DNA of 64,000 bases from Haliscomenobacter hydrossis DSM 1100 (GCF_000212735.1 NC_015510.1:6201001-6265000), one strand, 5' to 3'. Numbered from the stretch's first letter, positions 1-10,500 are shown. The notes: generated by a model from the letters alone, not told the origin. Made by a program: numbers and translations.

Positions 1-948
1 GTCTTGCTGGATAAAATGGGCACGCTGCGTTGGACAAAAAAACTGGAAGGCCCAGTGCTGGGCAAGCTGCAATCCGTATACCGCAAGGAAAGAAAGCAGA
101 ACATCCTGTATTTTGCGACAGCTACTGCCATTCATGCCCTGCAACAAAATGGACAGGAAGAACCTGGATACCCCATAAACCTTGGCTTACGCACCACCTC
201 GGGCGTAAGTGTAGGTGGGCGTGATGTTTACCTCTTTTACGCTAGCGTAGATGGTCGCATTTATGGCCTCGATCACGAAGGTGCGCCCTTGAGTGGCTGG
301 AACCCAGGGCCGCGACTTGGTGCCATCAACCAACCCCTGGGCTTTTTTCAGTCTGCTGCTGCCGATTACCTGCTTGCCCTTACCGATGCAGGAGAACTTC
401 ATGTGTTGGATCGGGCAACGCAACCGCATTTCCCCGTACAAACCCTAAAAGGCCCATTTTTAAGCCCAGCCCAATGGCAATGGGATCAACTGAGCCAGAG
501 GATTGTGGTCGCGGACGGAAAGGGCAAGGCGCAGGTATTCAATGAAAAAGGAAAACCTTTTCCGCTGGCGATCAGTCGAGGGAAAAGCCAGGCCGCTCAG
601 TTGTGTTTTACGGATTTGATCGGCGATGGACGAAAAGACTACCTGTCGGCAAATGGGACAGACTTGTTTTTGCATGCTTATGTTGGCGATGCATACGAAT
701 TGATTTTTCAAAAATCCTTTAACGGGCAGATTACTGCGCTGACAGCCCACGGGCGAGACGAAAATGCCAGGATTGTTTGCAGTATTCCCAGTATGCATCA
801 AGTATGGTGTTTGTCTACAAAAGGGGAGGTGATTAAAGGGTTTCCCGTCGCGGGGGACAAATTCGCTTTTTTCCCCCAGCAAAAACTTGTGGTCACCACC
901 ATCGATAATCGGGTGTATGCTTATGGGTTGGAAGCGGTATCAGATTGA
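1..948 (+). CDS. beta-propeller-like protein, C-terminal part (5'-truncated by window edge)
   Basis: The reading frame is open from the first base and ends at TGA 946-948, so only the C-terminal 315 codons are seen. The visible part is built of repeated short beta-rich blocks of the type 'YLLALTDAGELHVLD' and 'RVYAYGLE', with alternating hydrophobic strands and Gly-Asp turns roughly every 40-50 residues. That is what PQQ/WD40-like propellers look like. No catalytic motif or membrane segment is visible in this part. It may be the C-terminal propeller of a larger exported protein. The next gene starts 286 nt downstream, beyond a palindromic repeat, so they are probably not co-transcribed. The family assignment is an inference from repeat texture only. 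Confidence 0.6.
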   Translation, partial: VLLDKMGTLRWTKKLEGPVLGKLQSVYRKERKQNILYFATATAIHALQQNGQEEPGYPINLGLRTTSGVSVGGRDVYLFYASVDGRIYGLDHEGAPLSGWNPGPRLGAINQPLGFFQSAAADYLLALTDAGELHVLDRATQPHFPVQTLKGPFLSPAQWQWDQLSQRIVVADGKGKAQVFNEKGKPFPLAISRGKSQAAQLCFTDLIGDGRKDYLSANGTDLFLHAYVGDAYELIFQKSFNGQITALTAHGRDENARIVCSIPSMHQVWCLSTKGEVIKGFPVAGDKFAFFPQQKLVVTTIDNRVYAYGLEAVSD

Positions 949-1010
949 ATTTGTAGAGTACTTTCTTCCCCCCCTTCTACTGCCGAACTTTTACTATATA
1001 TAAAATCGAC

Positions 1011-1104
1011 AACAATGGGAACGCGGATGACGCGGATTAAGCGAATTTACACGGATTTGATCTGCGGAAATCCGCTTAATCCGCGTCATCTGCGTTCCTA
1101 TTGT
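1011..1104. repeat. intergenic palindrome with 9-nt subunits
   Basis: The left arm runs AACAATGGGAACGCGGATGA and onward; the right arm returns as TCATCTGCGTTCCTATTGT. Each arm is a chain of degenerate 9-nt units (GCGGATGAC, GCGGATTAA, GCGAATTTA, CACGGATTT). The same architecture recurs at 18373-18624, 22179-22792 and 53168-53290. It fills most of the gap 949-1234, where I see no gene. Confidence 0.75.
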
Positions 1105-1234
1105 GACTCCTGCGACAGAGCCGAAGGCTCCGAGCAGGAAGGGTAAATTATGCACAACTGAAGCTTGTAGGTAAAAAACCATTGCCAAATTTTCAGCTTT
1201 TGTCTTAACTTAGGAATCACAAAATCAGAAAGCG

Positions 1235-1681
1235 ATGCTGAAACAAATTTTTCTCCCGATTTTTCTTCTCCTCTTCCTGGCCTGCGAGCCCCAAAACCTG
1301 CCCCCTGACCCCGCAAAGCTCAAACAGGAAATTTTCGACGCGGAAGCTGCCTTTGCCGAAATGGCGGCGGAAAAAGGGATTGCCGAGGCTTTTTATACCT
1401 TTGCTGCCGAAGACGCCGTAATCAAACGCGAAAACGATACCCTGATCATGGGGCGAGTCGCCATTCGCCAATACTACAGTGCCCCTTTTTACCAAAGCGC
1501 CAAGGTGGAGTGGAAGCCAGACTTTATCAAAGTATCCACCCATGGTGACCTGGCTTATACCTATGGCAAATTCACCTGGAGCAGCCAGGACAGCACGGGC
1601 AAGGTCAACAAAATCAAGGGGGTATTCCATACCGTTTGGCAACGGCAGGCTGATGGGAATTGGAAATACGTTTGGGATTAG
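1235..1681 (+). CDS. NTF2-like (SnoaL/DUF4440-type) lipoprotein
   Basis: 148 residues. The N-terminus is a lipoprotein signal: a Lys, a run of Phe/Leu/Ile, then the lipobox LFLAC with Cys at about residue 17, so it should be anchored in an envelope membrane. The rest has the order and length of a SnoaL-like cone fold: an N-terminal helix with 'AFAEMAAEKG', then 'FYTFAAEDAV' and 'MGRVAIRQYY', and C-terminal strands 'GDLAYTYGKFTW' and 'GVFHTVWQRQADGNWKYVWD'. That C-terminal pattern is characteristic of DUF4440-type proteins. Members may be enzymes or ligand-binding proteins, and the substrate cannot be read here. The stop at 1679-1681 lies 3 nt before the earliest possible start of the hybrid sensor, so the two may share a transcript. 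Confidence 0.75.
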   Translation: MLKQIFLPIFLLLFLACEPQNLPPDPAKLKQEIFDAEAAFAEMAAEKGIAEAFYTFAAEDAVIKRENDTLIMGRVAIRQYYSAPFYQSAKVEWKPDFIKVSTHGDLAYTYGKFTWSSQDSTGKVNKIKGVFHTVWQRQADGNWKYVWD

Positions 1682-1684
1682 TGC

Positions 1685-4600
1685 TTGTTTAAACAAACCG
1701 AGGTGAGCGGAGCAGCGAATTGTTGGTGTAATAGATACTTCCTCCCCAAGCAAATAGGTTTGCTGGGATTTATCCTGCTGAGCCTGGTACACTTAACTCA
1801 TGCCCAAAACCAGTTCCCCAAACTCCAATTCAAACACATCAAAAACGAAGACGGCCTTTCTAACAGTACGATCGAAGCCATTTTCCAGGATCAGCGGGGC
1901 TTTATGTGGTTTGGTACCCGCGATGGGCTCAACCGTTACGATGGGTATCAAATTTTGGTGTATAAATTTGATGCCAAAGACCCCCACAGCATCAGCGACA
2001 ACTACATTACCTGCCTGTACGAAGACCAACAACATACCCTTTGGGTTGGAACCTTAAACGGCTTGAACAAATACGACCCCATTCTAAATCGATTCACCGC
2101 CTACAAAAATGATCCATCCAAGCCCCAAAGTTTAAGCCACAACCACATTACCGGAATTTACGAAGACAAACCCGGTCGATTGTGGGTCAGTACTTTAGGG
2201 GGTGGGATCAACCTGTTTTCTCCTAGGGAGGGCACTTTTACTGCTTTGCGCAAAGCCCAGGGGCTAAACAGCGACGAGGTACATTGCCTCTTTGAAGACC
2301 ACCAGCACAACTTTTGGGTCGGAACGGCCCAGGGCCTGCATCTTTTGGATCGGGAGCGCAAAAAACTGACTTTGGTTCCAATGCCAGGCGATGGCAAAGG
2401 TGGTTCTTATCCTTCCATTCACGCCATCAGCGCAGACCGTGCGGGGCAAATGCTGTTGGGAACCAGCGACAATGGCCTGATTGTGTATCAGCCCCGGCAG
2501 CGCAGCTTTGTGCAGCACACCCATAGCGTTGCCAATGCACACTCCATCAGCAGCAACCTCATCCGCAGTATTTTGGTGGGAAAAAATGGCAGCATCTGGA
2601 TTGGCAGCATCAATGGTGGTCTGGACGTATTTGAACCGGCCACGGGCAAATTTTTTAACCATCAGAATGAACCCGATAACCCCCGGAGCCTCTCACAACG
2701 CACCGTATCTGCCATTTTTGAAGACAACCAGGGCAATACCTGGGTTGGTACCCACCGGGGTGGGGTCAATTTGTACATGCCCAAAACGGATAAATTTGCG
2801 CTGTTTCGGCAGGAGCCAAAGCCCAATAGCCTGAGCTACAATGACGTAAAAGCCTTTTGTGAAGACCGCTCCGGCAACATCTGGATCGGCACGGATGGAG
2901 GAGGGCTCAACCGTTTTGAACGCAGCACCCAGGCTTTCCGGCATTACAAGTACAATCCTTTCGATACCCGATCCATTGGTTCCAATGAAGTACTGGACGT
3001 TTTTGAAGACAGTGCCGGTAACCTTTGGGTGGGTGCCTGGGGTGGAGGTCTGAATCTCTACCATCGAGACCGCGATGATTTCACCCGTTTTCAGCACCAG
3101 GCGCGCGATACCCAAAGCATCAGTTCCAACTACATTCAAAAGATTTTTGAAGACCGTCAAAAAAACCTTTGGGTGGCCACTTATTTTGGCGGCTTGAATC
3201 TTTTTGACCCGGAAAAGAAAAGTTTCCGCCGTATCACGCGGAGTCGGAGCGGTAAAACCAGCTTGTACGGCAACAACGTGGTGTCGATCAACGAGGATTC
3301 CCTGGGCAATATCTGGATCGGTACCGACGACGGTGGCCTCAATTGCCTGAATCAGGCGAGCGGAGAGTTTACCCACTATTTTCACAAAGGAGAAAAAAAG
3401 CCCGATTTGCGGGTCATTTTTGTCGATCGCAAAGGCAACCTGTGGTTGGGGCAAGCTGGCTTGTACCGCTTTGATCCGCAGCGCAATTCTTTTGCCCTAT
3501 TCACCGAAAAAGCGGGGCTGGCCAGCGAGTTCATCAAGGGAATCGCGGAAGATGAACGGGGCAATTTGTGGATTTCGACGTCCAATGGCCTGACCCAAAT
3601 CCACCCCGAAACCCTGAATTTCAGGAAATACAATACGGCGGACGGGTTGCAGGGACTGGAATTTGAAGCGAATGCATTTTTAAAAACCAGAGATGGACAA
3701 TTGTTTTTTGGCGGGGTAAATGGCTTCAATGCGTTCTACCCCCGCGACATCCTGACCAACCAGTACCGCCCTCCGGTGTACATCACCGATTTCCATTTGT
3801 ACAATCAAAAAGTCATTCCTGGCAAGCCAGGTTCTCCGCTGCAGCGCGACATCAGCCTGACGGATAAAATTGTCCTGACCTATAAACAGGCCACCTTTTC
3901 CTTTGGCTATGCTGCCTTGAATTATACCGCCGCTGAAAACAACCATTACGCGTACAAACTGGAAAACTGGGACAAAGATTGGAATGAAGTCAACCACGAA
4001 AAACGCGCAAGCTACACCAATGTCAGTCCTGGTGAATATACCTTCCGCGTCAAGGCGAGCAACAATGATGGCATCTGGAACGAAACCGGGCGCAGCATCA
4101 AGGTCGTCATCCTGCCCCCATTTTGGGCGACCTGGTGGTTTCGCACCCTCGTTGCCCTGGTATTGGCGGCGGGCTTTTACGCGTATTACCGCTTTAGGCG
4201 CGAACTGGAAATCAAAAAACTGGAAGAGCAGAAAAAAGAAGAGCTGCACCAGTTGCAATTGCAGTTTTTTACCAATATCTCCCACGAGTTTCGTACCCCT
4301 TTGTCTTTGATTTTAGGCCCCATTGAAAAATTGCTCAAAGAAGAAACCCGCCTGGCACAGCGCCGGGATTATCAAGTCATTCAGCGCAATACCAACCGCT
4401 TGTTGCACCTGATTAATGAATTGATGGATTTCCGCAAGTCCGAAACCGGGGTTTTGCACCTGCACGTGATGGAAGGCAACGTGGAATGGTTTTTACAGGA
4501 AATTGCGGAAGAGTTTAGTGTGTTGGCGCAGGAAAAAAACATCACCTTTACCGTAAAGCAGGGGCATACCTTGCAGGGAACCTGGTTCGACCGCCAGATT

Positions 4601-5884
4601 TTAGAAAAAATCCTCATCAACCTCATCAGCAATTCGTTTAAATATACCCCGAACGGTGGTGCCATTACGCTGGAGACTTTTGATGCCTTGGAAAAATTCA
4701 AACCCGTTTTTACCAATGAATTATCGATCAAAAACGATTATTCCGGTAAGAACTATATCTATTTTAGAGTAGCCGACAACGGGATTGGCATTTCGAAGGA
4801 CTCCATTGCCCACTTATTTGAACGTTTTTACCGGATTGCCGATTCACACCTGGGTTCGGGCATTGGACTGGCCTTTGTCAAAAGCCTGACTGCCTTGCAC
4901 AAGGGACAAATTTATGTGTACAGCGAAAGGGAGAAAGGCACCGAAATCATCATCGGCATTCCTTGTGCCAAGGAGGATTACACGACCCAGGAACAATGGC
5001 TGGAAGGCAGTGTTATGCCCGCCAAGTTGGAAAGCATTCACGCGCAGTATGACTATTTTATGCCCCTTGCCGAAGAAAAAAGCAGCACAGATGTAGCGGA
5101 CCATACTTTCCTGCAGCAAAGTCCCCATATCCTGATCGTGGACGACAACGAAGAATTGAGGGGATTTCTACGCGAAGTACTGAGCGCAAAATACCACATT
5201 TCCGAGGCGGCAGATGGCCAGGAAGGCCATCAAAAAGTCAAGGCGGAAATGCCGGATTTGATCATTAGCGACATCATGATGCCCGTGATGGATGGCATCG
5301 AATTTTGCAAAAAAGTCAAAGCAGACCTGGATACCGCGCACATCCCCTTTATGTTATTGACCGCTAAAGACGCGGTGGAATCCCAAATTGAGGGCACGGG
5401 TTCGGGCGCCAATTACTACTTTGCCAAACCCATCAGCATCGAGCTACTGGAATTGAGTATCGCCAATATTTTTGCCCAAAAACAAAAACTCGTTGAGCGC
5501 TACGTCAACGACCACCACGCTGAGCTGAAAGATCAGGTCCACTCAACATTGGACAAACAGTTTTTGGAAAATTTAATCGGGATCATCGAAAGCAACCTGA
5601 GCAACCCAGAGCTGAACATCGATTACATTTGCACCCAGCTGGGCATGAGCCGGACAAAATTGTACAACAAAATCAAGAGTTTGACCAATCAATCCATCAA
5701 TGATTTTGTACGCACAGTACGTCTGAAAAATGCGGTAAAATTGATGGTTAACCAGGATATGTCCCTCGCTGAGGTGATGTACAGCGTGGGCATTCAAACG
5801 CAGTCGTATTTTACGAAGGCGTTTAAGGCGGAGTTCGGGAAAACGCCGTCGCAGTATTTGAAGGAGTTGCAGGGGCGGGGGTGA
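1685..5884 (+). CDS. hybrid two-component sensor / response regulator with AraC output (HTCS)
   Basis: About 1399 residues, all HTCS domains in order. Signal sequence (LLGFILLSLVHLTHAQ); a long periplasmic region of reg_prop propeller repeats, each ending like 'GNLWVGT..GGLNLY', residues about 45-700; a Y_Y_Y domain at about 735-805; a transmembrane helix near 815 (WWFRTLVALVLAAGFYAYY); HisKA with H-box 'NISHEFRTPL' near 865; HATPase with 'VADNGIGIS' and 'GSGIGLAFVKSL'; a receiver with 'ILIVDDNEELR' and phospho-acceptor Asp in 'IISDIMMP' near 1194; and an AraC helix-turn-helix at 1305-1395. HTCS proteins sense a glycan fragment outside and switch polysaccharide loci. The start is uncertain: no ATG precedes the signal peptide, only TTG 1685 or GTG 1703. 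Its target locus is not evident; the galactan operon is 13 kb away across unrelated genes. Confidence 0.95.
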   Translation: MFKQTEVSGAANCWCNRYFLPKQIGLLGFILLSLVHLTHAQNQFPKLQFKHIKNEDGLSNSTIEAIFQDQRGFMWFGTRDGLNRYDGYQILVYKFDAKDPHSISDNYITCLYEDQQHTLWVGTLNGLNKYDPILNRFTAYKNDPSKPQSLSHNHITGIYEDKPGRLWVSTLGGGINLFSPREGTFTALRKAQGLNSDEVHCLFEDHQHNFWVGTAQGLHLLDRERKKLTLVPMPGDGKGGSYPSIHAISADRAGQMLLGTSDNGLIVYQPRQRSFVQHTHSVANAHSISSNLIRSILVGKNGSIWIGSINGGLDVFEPATGKFFNHQNEPDNPRSLSQRTVSAIFEDNQGNTWVGTHRGGVNLYMPKTDKFALFRQEPKPNSLSYNDVKAFCEDRSGNIWIGTDGGGLNRFERSTQAFRHYKYNPFDTRSIGSNEVLDVFEDSAGNLWVGAWGGGLNLYHRDRDDFTRFQHQARDTQSISSNYIQKIFEDRQKNLWVATYFGGLNLFDPEKKSFRRITRSRSGKTSLYGNNVVSINEDSLGNIWIGTDDGGLNCLNQASGEFTHYFHKGEKKPDLRVIFVDRKGNLWLGQAGLYRFDPQRNSFALFTEKAGLASEFIKGIAEDERGNLWISTSNGLTQIHPETLNFRKYNTADGLQGLEFEANAFLKTRDGQLFFGGVNGFNAFYPRDILTNQYRPPVYITDFHLYNQKVIPGKPGSPLQRDISLTDKIVLTYKQATFSFGYAALNYTAAENNHYAYKLENWDKDWNEVNHEKRASYTNVSPGEYTFRVKASNNDGIWNETGRSIKVVILPPFWATWWFRTLVALVLAAGFYAYYRFRRELEIKKLEEQKKEELHQLQLQFFTNISHEFRTPLSLILGPIEKLLKEETRLAQRRDYQVIQRNTNRLLHLINELMDFRKSETGVLHLHVMEGNVEWFLQEIAEEFSVLAQEKNITFTVKQGHTLQGTWFDRQILEKILINLISNSFKYTPNGGAITLETFDALEKFKPVFTNELSIKNDYSGKNYIYFRVADNGIGISKDSIAHLFERFYRIADSHLGSGIGLAFVKSLTALHKGQIYVYSEREKGTEIIIGIPCAKEDYTTQEQWLEGSVMPAKLESIHAQYDYFMPLAEEKSSTDVADHTFLQQSPHILIVDDNEELRGFLREVLSAKYHISEAADGQEGHQKVKAEMPDLIISDIMMPVMDGIEFCKKVKADLDTAHIPFMLLTAKDAVESQIEGTGSGANYYFAKPISIELLELSIANIFAQKQKLVERYVNDHHAELKDQVHSTLDKQFLENLIGIIESNLSNPELNIDYICTQLGMSRTKLYNKIKSLTNQSINDFVRTVRLKNAVKLMVNQDMSLAEVMYSVGIQTQSYFTKAFKAEFGKTPSQYLKELQGRG

Positions 5885-5921
5885 AATAATCTGTGCGAAT
5901 CCGTGGTGAAATAACCCCCAT

Positions 5922-6235
5922 TTACCCGTTCCGGATGAATTCAAAGGCCTGGCTAATGATCTGATCGACCAGGGTTTTTAATTGATCTTTCGATCCTCCG
6001 GAAAAGGGAAAGGTAGCCAATACAATGATGCCGATGTCAAAGCTTTTTGTGGCAATTAGTTCCGGTTTTTGGATCTTGCTGGCCCCCCTTTCACCAATAC
6101 CGCTCAATCAAGACCTTCGTCTTGCGAATCCCCTCCGCTTCGGGTTGGTGTGCTGGGCTGGCAACCTGAAGCCCCCAGCAGCACGGCGCCGGAGCCGAGC
6201 ATAGATTGTTGAAGGAATGATCTGCGTGTAAGCAT
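5922..6235 (-). pseudogene. relic of a Tat-exported lipoprotein
   Basis: From ATG at 6233-6235 the minus strand encodes a textbook Tat lipoprotein signal: MLTRRSFLQQSMLGSGAVLL then GASGC, with twin arginines and a lipobox cysteine, running to an in-frame stop after 43 residues. In another frame immediately downstream a second piece continues (ending 'DIGIIVLATFPFSGG' and 'LVDQIISQAFEFIRNG') to a stop at 5922. The pieces look like the N-terminal leader and C-terminal tail of one exported protein with the middle deleted. The C-terminal piece faintly resembles serine beta-lactamase-like hydrolases, but I would not assign a family. The rest of the gap up to 6536 holds only a short repeat (6411-6473). 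Confidence 0.5.
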
Positions 6236-6410
6236 GAGGTGGTGTTTTTTGATGATGCTGGATGATGCGCTGCGGACCTGGGTCTAGCTTTCACAAAATA
6301 CCGTTTTTTAGGGATTTGGAGGATTGTTTTGCATGGAAGAGTGGGTGAAATGCTAAAAGAACTGAGCCGTTGTTCGAACCAATGAAGAAGACGGGTTTGA
6401 GCCATACAAT

Positions 6411-6473
6411 TAACCGCGGAGCGGTTGAATTCAGAATAGCTCCGGTCGTCCGCAGGGCCGATCAGTTCTGATT
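6411..6473. repeat. dispersed repeat of the CCGCGGTTGAAT / CGGACGACC type, copy 1
   Basis: TTAACCGCGGAGCGGTTGAA followed by a GGTCGTCCGCAGGGCCGAT block. The same words recur, in either orientation, at 15748-15816 and 16772-16860. The left half is itself an inverted repeat (AACCGC..GCGGTT). No coding potential is seen here. Confidence 0.6.
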
Positions 6474-6536
6474 TTGAAACACTAACGCTTGATTTTGGCT
6501 TTAGCAACGAGTGATAAATAATAATAACCGAAGTTT

Positions 6537-6783
6537 TTTTCACCGCAGAGTAAATGGAGTAAACGCGGAGTTGCGCGGAGTTTTTTTAGGGGCACCTGCG
6601 GTGCGGAGAGGCCACGGAGTTCGCCTTTGCTGAAGTTTGGGTCTTTACCTTATCAAGTCCATTTGCTTGATCTTGTGCAAGATTTTCCCTGGAGCACAAA
6701 CTCCAGCCACCGCAGGTGGCAAACTCCTTGATACTAAAACTCCGCGGAACTCCGTGTTTACTCCATTTACTCTGCGGTGAAAA
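6537..6783. repeat. 247-bp palindrome between Tat relic and toxin gene
   Basis: The left arm starts TTTTCACCGCAGAGTAAATG and continues with GGAGTAAACGCGGAGTTGCG; the right arm returns as TTTACTCCATTTACTCTGCG and GTGAAAA. Inner arms (CACCTGCGGTG and CCACCGCAGGTGG) nest inside. The units are again about 9-10 nt. No gene is visible. It could act as a bidirectional transcription stop for the toxin-antitoxin operon, which ends at 6801. Confidence 0.7.
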
Positions 6784-6800
6784 ATGCGTAATGTGAGTTA

Positions 6801-7210
6801 CTAAGGCAAGTAATTCTCCCAATATTCCTTTGGGGTAACAATGCGAGTGTTCAGGTAGCTGGAAAAAGTAAAATCGTTGGTATTACCCGTAATGATGAAA
6901 TCAGCTTGACAAGTTTCTGCAAGCTCCAGGATCCTGTTGTCATCTTGGTCATTGATGAGGTCAAGCTTGATGGTAGGCTGGTGTTTTTTGGCTTTACTTG
7001 CGATGTCCGCCAGAAGCATTTCGGCCAACACAAAGAAATCCGGGAAAACTTTGGGCGAGATAAAACTTCATGGTACTCCGCTAACAGATCGTCAGAAACA
7101 CACAGTTGGAATTGATCATCAACAAAGAGGTCATAGATGATGCGATGAGGATAACTTCTTTGGATGAGGGCCGATACAACAACGTTGGTGTCAATTACAA
7201 CTTTTCGCAT
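6801..7210 (-). pseudogene. PIN-domain toxin (VapC-like), frameshifted
   Basis: The N-terminal half in one frame is a clear PIN start, MRKVVIDTNVVVSALIQRSY, with the first catalytic Asp, then 'LLAEYHEVLSRPKF'. The second half is in another frame: 'LAEMLLADIASKAKK', 'DQDDNRILELAE', 'ADFIITGNTNDF' and 'IVTPKEYW', carrying the remaining acidic residues. Adding one base in the A4/T4 run at 7045-7048 would join them as a full-length protein. PIN toxins are Mg-dependent RNases that cut tRNA or mRNA and are held in check by a co-expressed antitoxin. Its start overlaps the antitoxin end by 20 nt, the usual operon arrangement. Either the toxin has been inactivated or this homopolymer is a sequencing error. 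Confidence 0.8.
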
Positions 7211-7421
7211 TGCTTCTTACGGCCTTTACTTCTTGGTTGATTTCATCCATTGTCATTTCAGAAAGGCCATATTTTTCTGCCAGCTCCAGGCTCTTGTTCA
7301 AATTGTGGCGGATTAATTCCCGCGTAATGATTTCTAAAAACTCTGAAAAGCTCAAGTTTTCACTTTTGATGCCAAATTTGGCGTACTCCAAATCGGATAT
7401 GGAAATGTTCAACGTGCGCAT
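7191..7421 (-). CDS. antitoxin partner of the PIN toxin
   Basis: 76 residues. It starts with a short beta-strand region, MRTLNISISDLEYAKFGIKS, followed by helices ('LSFSEFLEIITRELI' and 'LNKSLELAEKYGLSEMTMDEIN'). Size, position directly upstream of the PIN gene and overlap with it indicate the cognate antitoxin. The N-terminus is compatible with a ribbon-helix-helix or similar DNA-binding fold, and the acidic C-terminal helix would wrap the toxin. Such antitoxins usually repress their own operon. The antitoxin reading frame is intact while the toxin is broken, as expected when a toxin decays first. The family is an inference. Confidence 0.7.
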   Translation of the reverse strand: MRTLNISISDLEYAKFGIKSENLSFSEFLEIITRELIRHNLNKSLELAEKYGLSEMTMDEINQEVKAVRSNAKSCN

Positions 7422-7552
7422 TTATTGATAATTTTGTGGCAATTTATGGATAATTGTTGAAAAGTTCAAGGTTGGAATCCTGGGGGGATCAAGCTTAGGG
7501 CTTGATTAGAAAAACTGCTTTATCTCCCCAATCACCCTGATAATCTCCCCCA

Positions 7553-10500
7553 TCAGGCCCTCAAAATCCGCTTCAACGTATCCAACATCGCCACTTTAAA
7601 ACTCTCATCCTGTGACAACAGCCGATAAAGGTCCAATTCATTCTTGCGTTGTTTGCCCATCACGTCGTCAAAGATCTTTTTGAAAGCAATCTCCCGGTTT
7701 TGGGGGTCAGCATTGTCGGCATACTTTTCCTGGAAATCCGGGTGTTCCTGGATGCGTTGGGCCAGATTGACAAATTTCACGCGCTGCTCCTCCGGCGTAG
7801 CCTCCCAACCCTGAAACCAGCGCTCGTTAAAACTCTTGATGATCAAATCCAGGGGGTCTTCATCCGCCTCGCCGCTGTGCGCCGCCCGCGGGTTGGAGTT
7901 CTGGGGATCGAGTTCCGTTTCGCTGGCATCCAGGCCGATGGAGGCATTCAGTTTTACCCGTTCTAGGCCATAGGTGGAGAGGTCGACCGCGTTGAGGAGT
8001 TCGTCCAGGGTATCCTGAGTGGGGTCGATGATGATGAGTTTGGGGATCAGGAATTTGAGGAACCAGAACAGCTTCTCCCAGGCCAGGATTTCGTAGGGTA
8101 AAATGGAGGCCATTTGTCCGTAAATCTTGACAAACTGTTTGGCCTTGATTTTGTAATCGGCCTTGGCCTGGTCTTCCAGTTCCAGGGCGGCGTTGAAACG
8201 GTCGGCGGCCAAATCGATGATGGGGCTCAGCTCCTGGGCGTTGACGCCCTCGAAGTATTTGGCCACAAAAGCTTCCACTTCCTGCCACTCGTACACGCCC
8301 GTATCGTCCAGCTGGGCTTTGAGCTCGTGGAGCACGTTTACGTCGGTGGCCTGGCTCAGGGAGGTGGAGGTATAAAACGGATCAAAAGCCTTCTTGATGT
8401 CTTCGGTGGAATTGTAAAAATCGAGGATGAACAAATCCTCGGTCTTTTTGCCCAGTTTGTCTGCCGAGCGGTTGAGCCGCGACAAAGCCTGCACCGCCAG
8501 TACCCCTTGCAGCTTTTTGTCCACGTACATGGCGCTGAGTTTGGGTTGGTCGAAGCCCGTCAGGTACTTGTTGGCCACCACCAGCATGCGGTATTCGTCC
8601 AGATCGAAGTAGCGGGCAATTTTATCGCTGATGTACCCGGCCTCGGTGGGCTTGGCGGTATCCAGAGCGGCGGGAAAATCATTGATGCTGTCTTCGGTGT
8701 ACTCGATGCCCTTGATTTTTTTTGCACCCGAAAAAGCAATCGCGATGCGGAAGGGATTGCCTCGGGCGTCGAGTAATTTTTGGAGCGTAAAATAGTAGTT
8801 GATGGCCGATTCGATGCTTTGGGTGGCCACGATGGCTTTGGCTTTGCCCTTCAGTTTTTTGGTATTGACCAGTTTTGTGATGAAATGATCCAGCATGATT
8901 TCGGCCTTGGTGCCGATGGTCTGTTGGTTTTGCTCCACAAAATTGCGCAGCTTCTTTTGCGCCTTAACGGTATCAAACAGCGGGTTTTCCTCGATGGATT
9001 TTTCGATTTCGTAATAACTCTTGTAGGTCGTGTAATTGGCCAAAACATCGAGGATGAAACCCTCTTCGATGGCCTGTTTCATGGAGTACAAATCGAAGGG
9101 AATGTACTTGCCATCGGGCTGGCGGGTGCCAAAACGTTCCAGCGTGGCGTTTTTGGGCGTAGCGGTGAAGGCCAGGTAGGAGGCGTTGCCCCGCATTTTG
9201 CGCGAGCGCATGGCTTCCAGAATTTTGTCCTGGGGGTCTTCGTCCTCCTCTTCCGTACTGCTGGCACTGTTGCCCATGGCCTGGTTCATCTTTCCGGCGG
9301 CGGTGCCACTCTGGCTGCTGTGCGCCTCATCGATGATGACCGCAAAACGTTTGTAGCTCAGGTCGGCAATGCCATCGATGATGAAGGGGAATTTCTGGAT
9401 GGTGGTGATGATGATCTTTTTGCCACCTTCCAGGGCACTCTTCAAGTCTGCCGAAGAGTAAGCGGGTGCCACGATGTTTTTGACCTCCGAAAACTCCCGG
9501 ATGTTCTCGCGCAGTTGTTTGTCCAGCAAGCGCCGATCCGTCACCACGATGACTGAGTCAAACAAGGGCTTGTCCTGGCCTTTGCTGCCCGGCAGGGTCT
9601 CCGATTCGGGATAGGTTTCGATGAGTTGGTAGGCGGCCCAGGTGATGGAATTGGACTTGCCCGAGCCAGCTGAGTGCTGGATCAGGTAGGTATGTCCCAC
9701 GCCGTGCTTGCTGGCGTGACCCACCAGGCGGCGCACCACATCCAACTGGTGGTAACGCGGAAAATACAGGGTCTTTTTGGCCAGCGGATCGTTGTCTTTG
9801 CCATCAAAACGTACAAAATGCTGGATGATATTGGCCACACTCTGCCGGGTCAGGATGTCTTCCCAGAGGTAGGCTGTTTTGTGCCCCTGCGGGTTGGGTG
9901 GGTTGCCTTTGCCGAAGTTGTGGCCCCGGTTGAGGGGCAAAAAGAAGGTGCCCGGGCCATTGAGTTTGGTGGTCATGTACACCTCCTCGGTATCCACGGC
10001 AAAGTGCACGATGCAGCGCCCAAAATTCAAGAGCGGCTGGGTGATGTCTCTTTTGTAGCGGTATTGGTTTTGGCCGTGGACCTTGGCGTTTTGGCCCGTC
10101 CAGTGGTTTTTGAGTTCCAGGGTGGCGAAGGGCAGGCCATTGGCAAAAAGCACCAGGTCGATTTCCTCGCCGGGGTTGGCCAGCGAGTAGCGCAGCTGGC
10201 GGGTGGCGCTGAACTGGTTTTGTTCAAAGTTGTTTTTGACCGTTTCGCTGCTGCTGGCCAAAGGCAAAGGGTAGAGCAGCGTGAAGTGGGCATCGTCCAC
10301 ATCCAAACCCTTGCGGAAGAGGCGCAGGATGCCGTATTTTTTGATCATGCGATCCAGGCGCTCCAGGATCTTGCGCTTCCATTCGGCTTGTTTTTGGAGC
10401 TTGGCGAGTTCTTCGGCCTGGGTGTTTTCCAAAAAATCCCAAAAACGGTATTCATCAATGGCCCATTGGGCGTTAAAATCCTGGGGGAAGCCGAGGTAGT

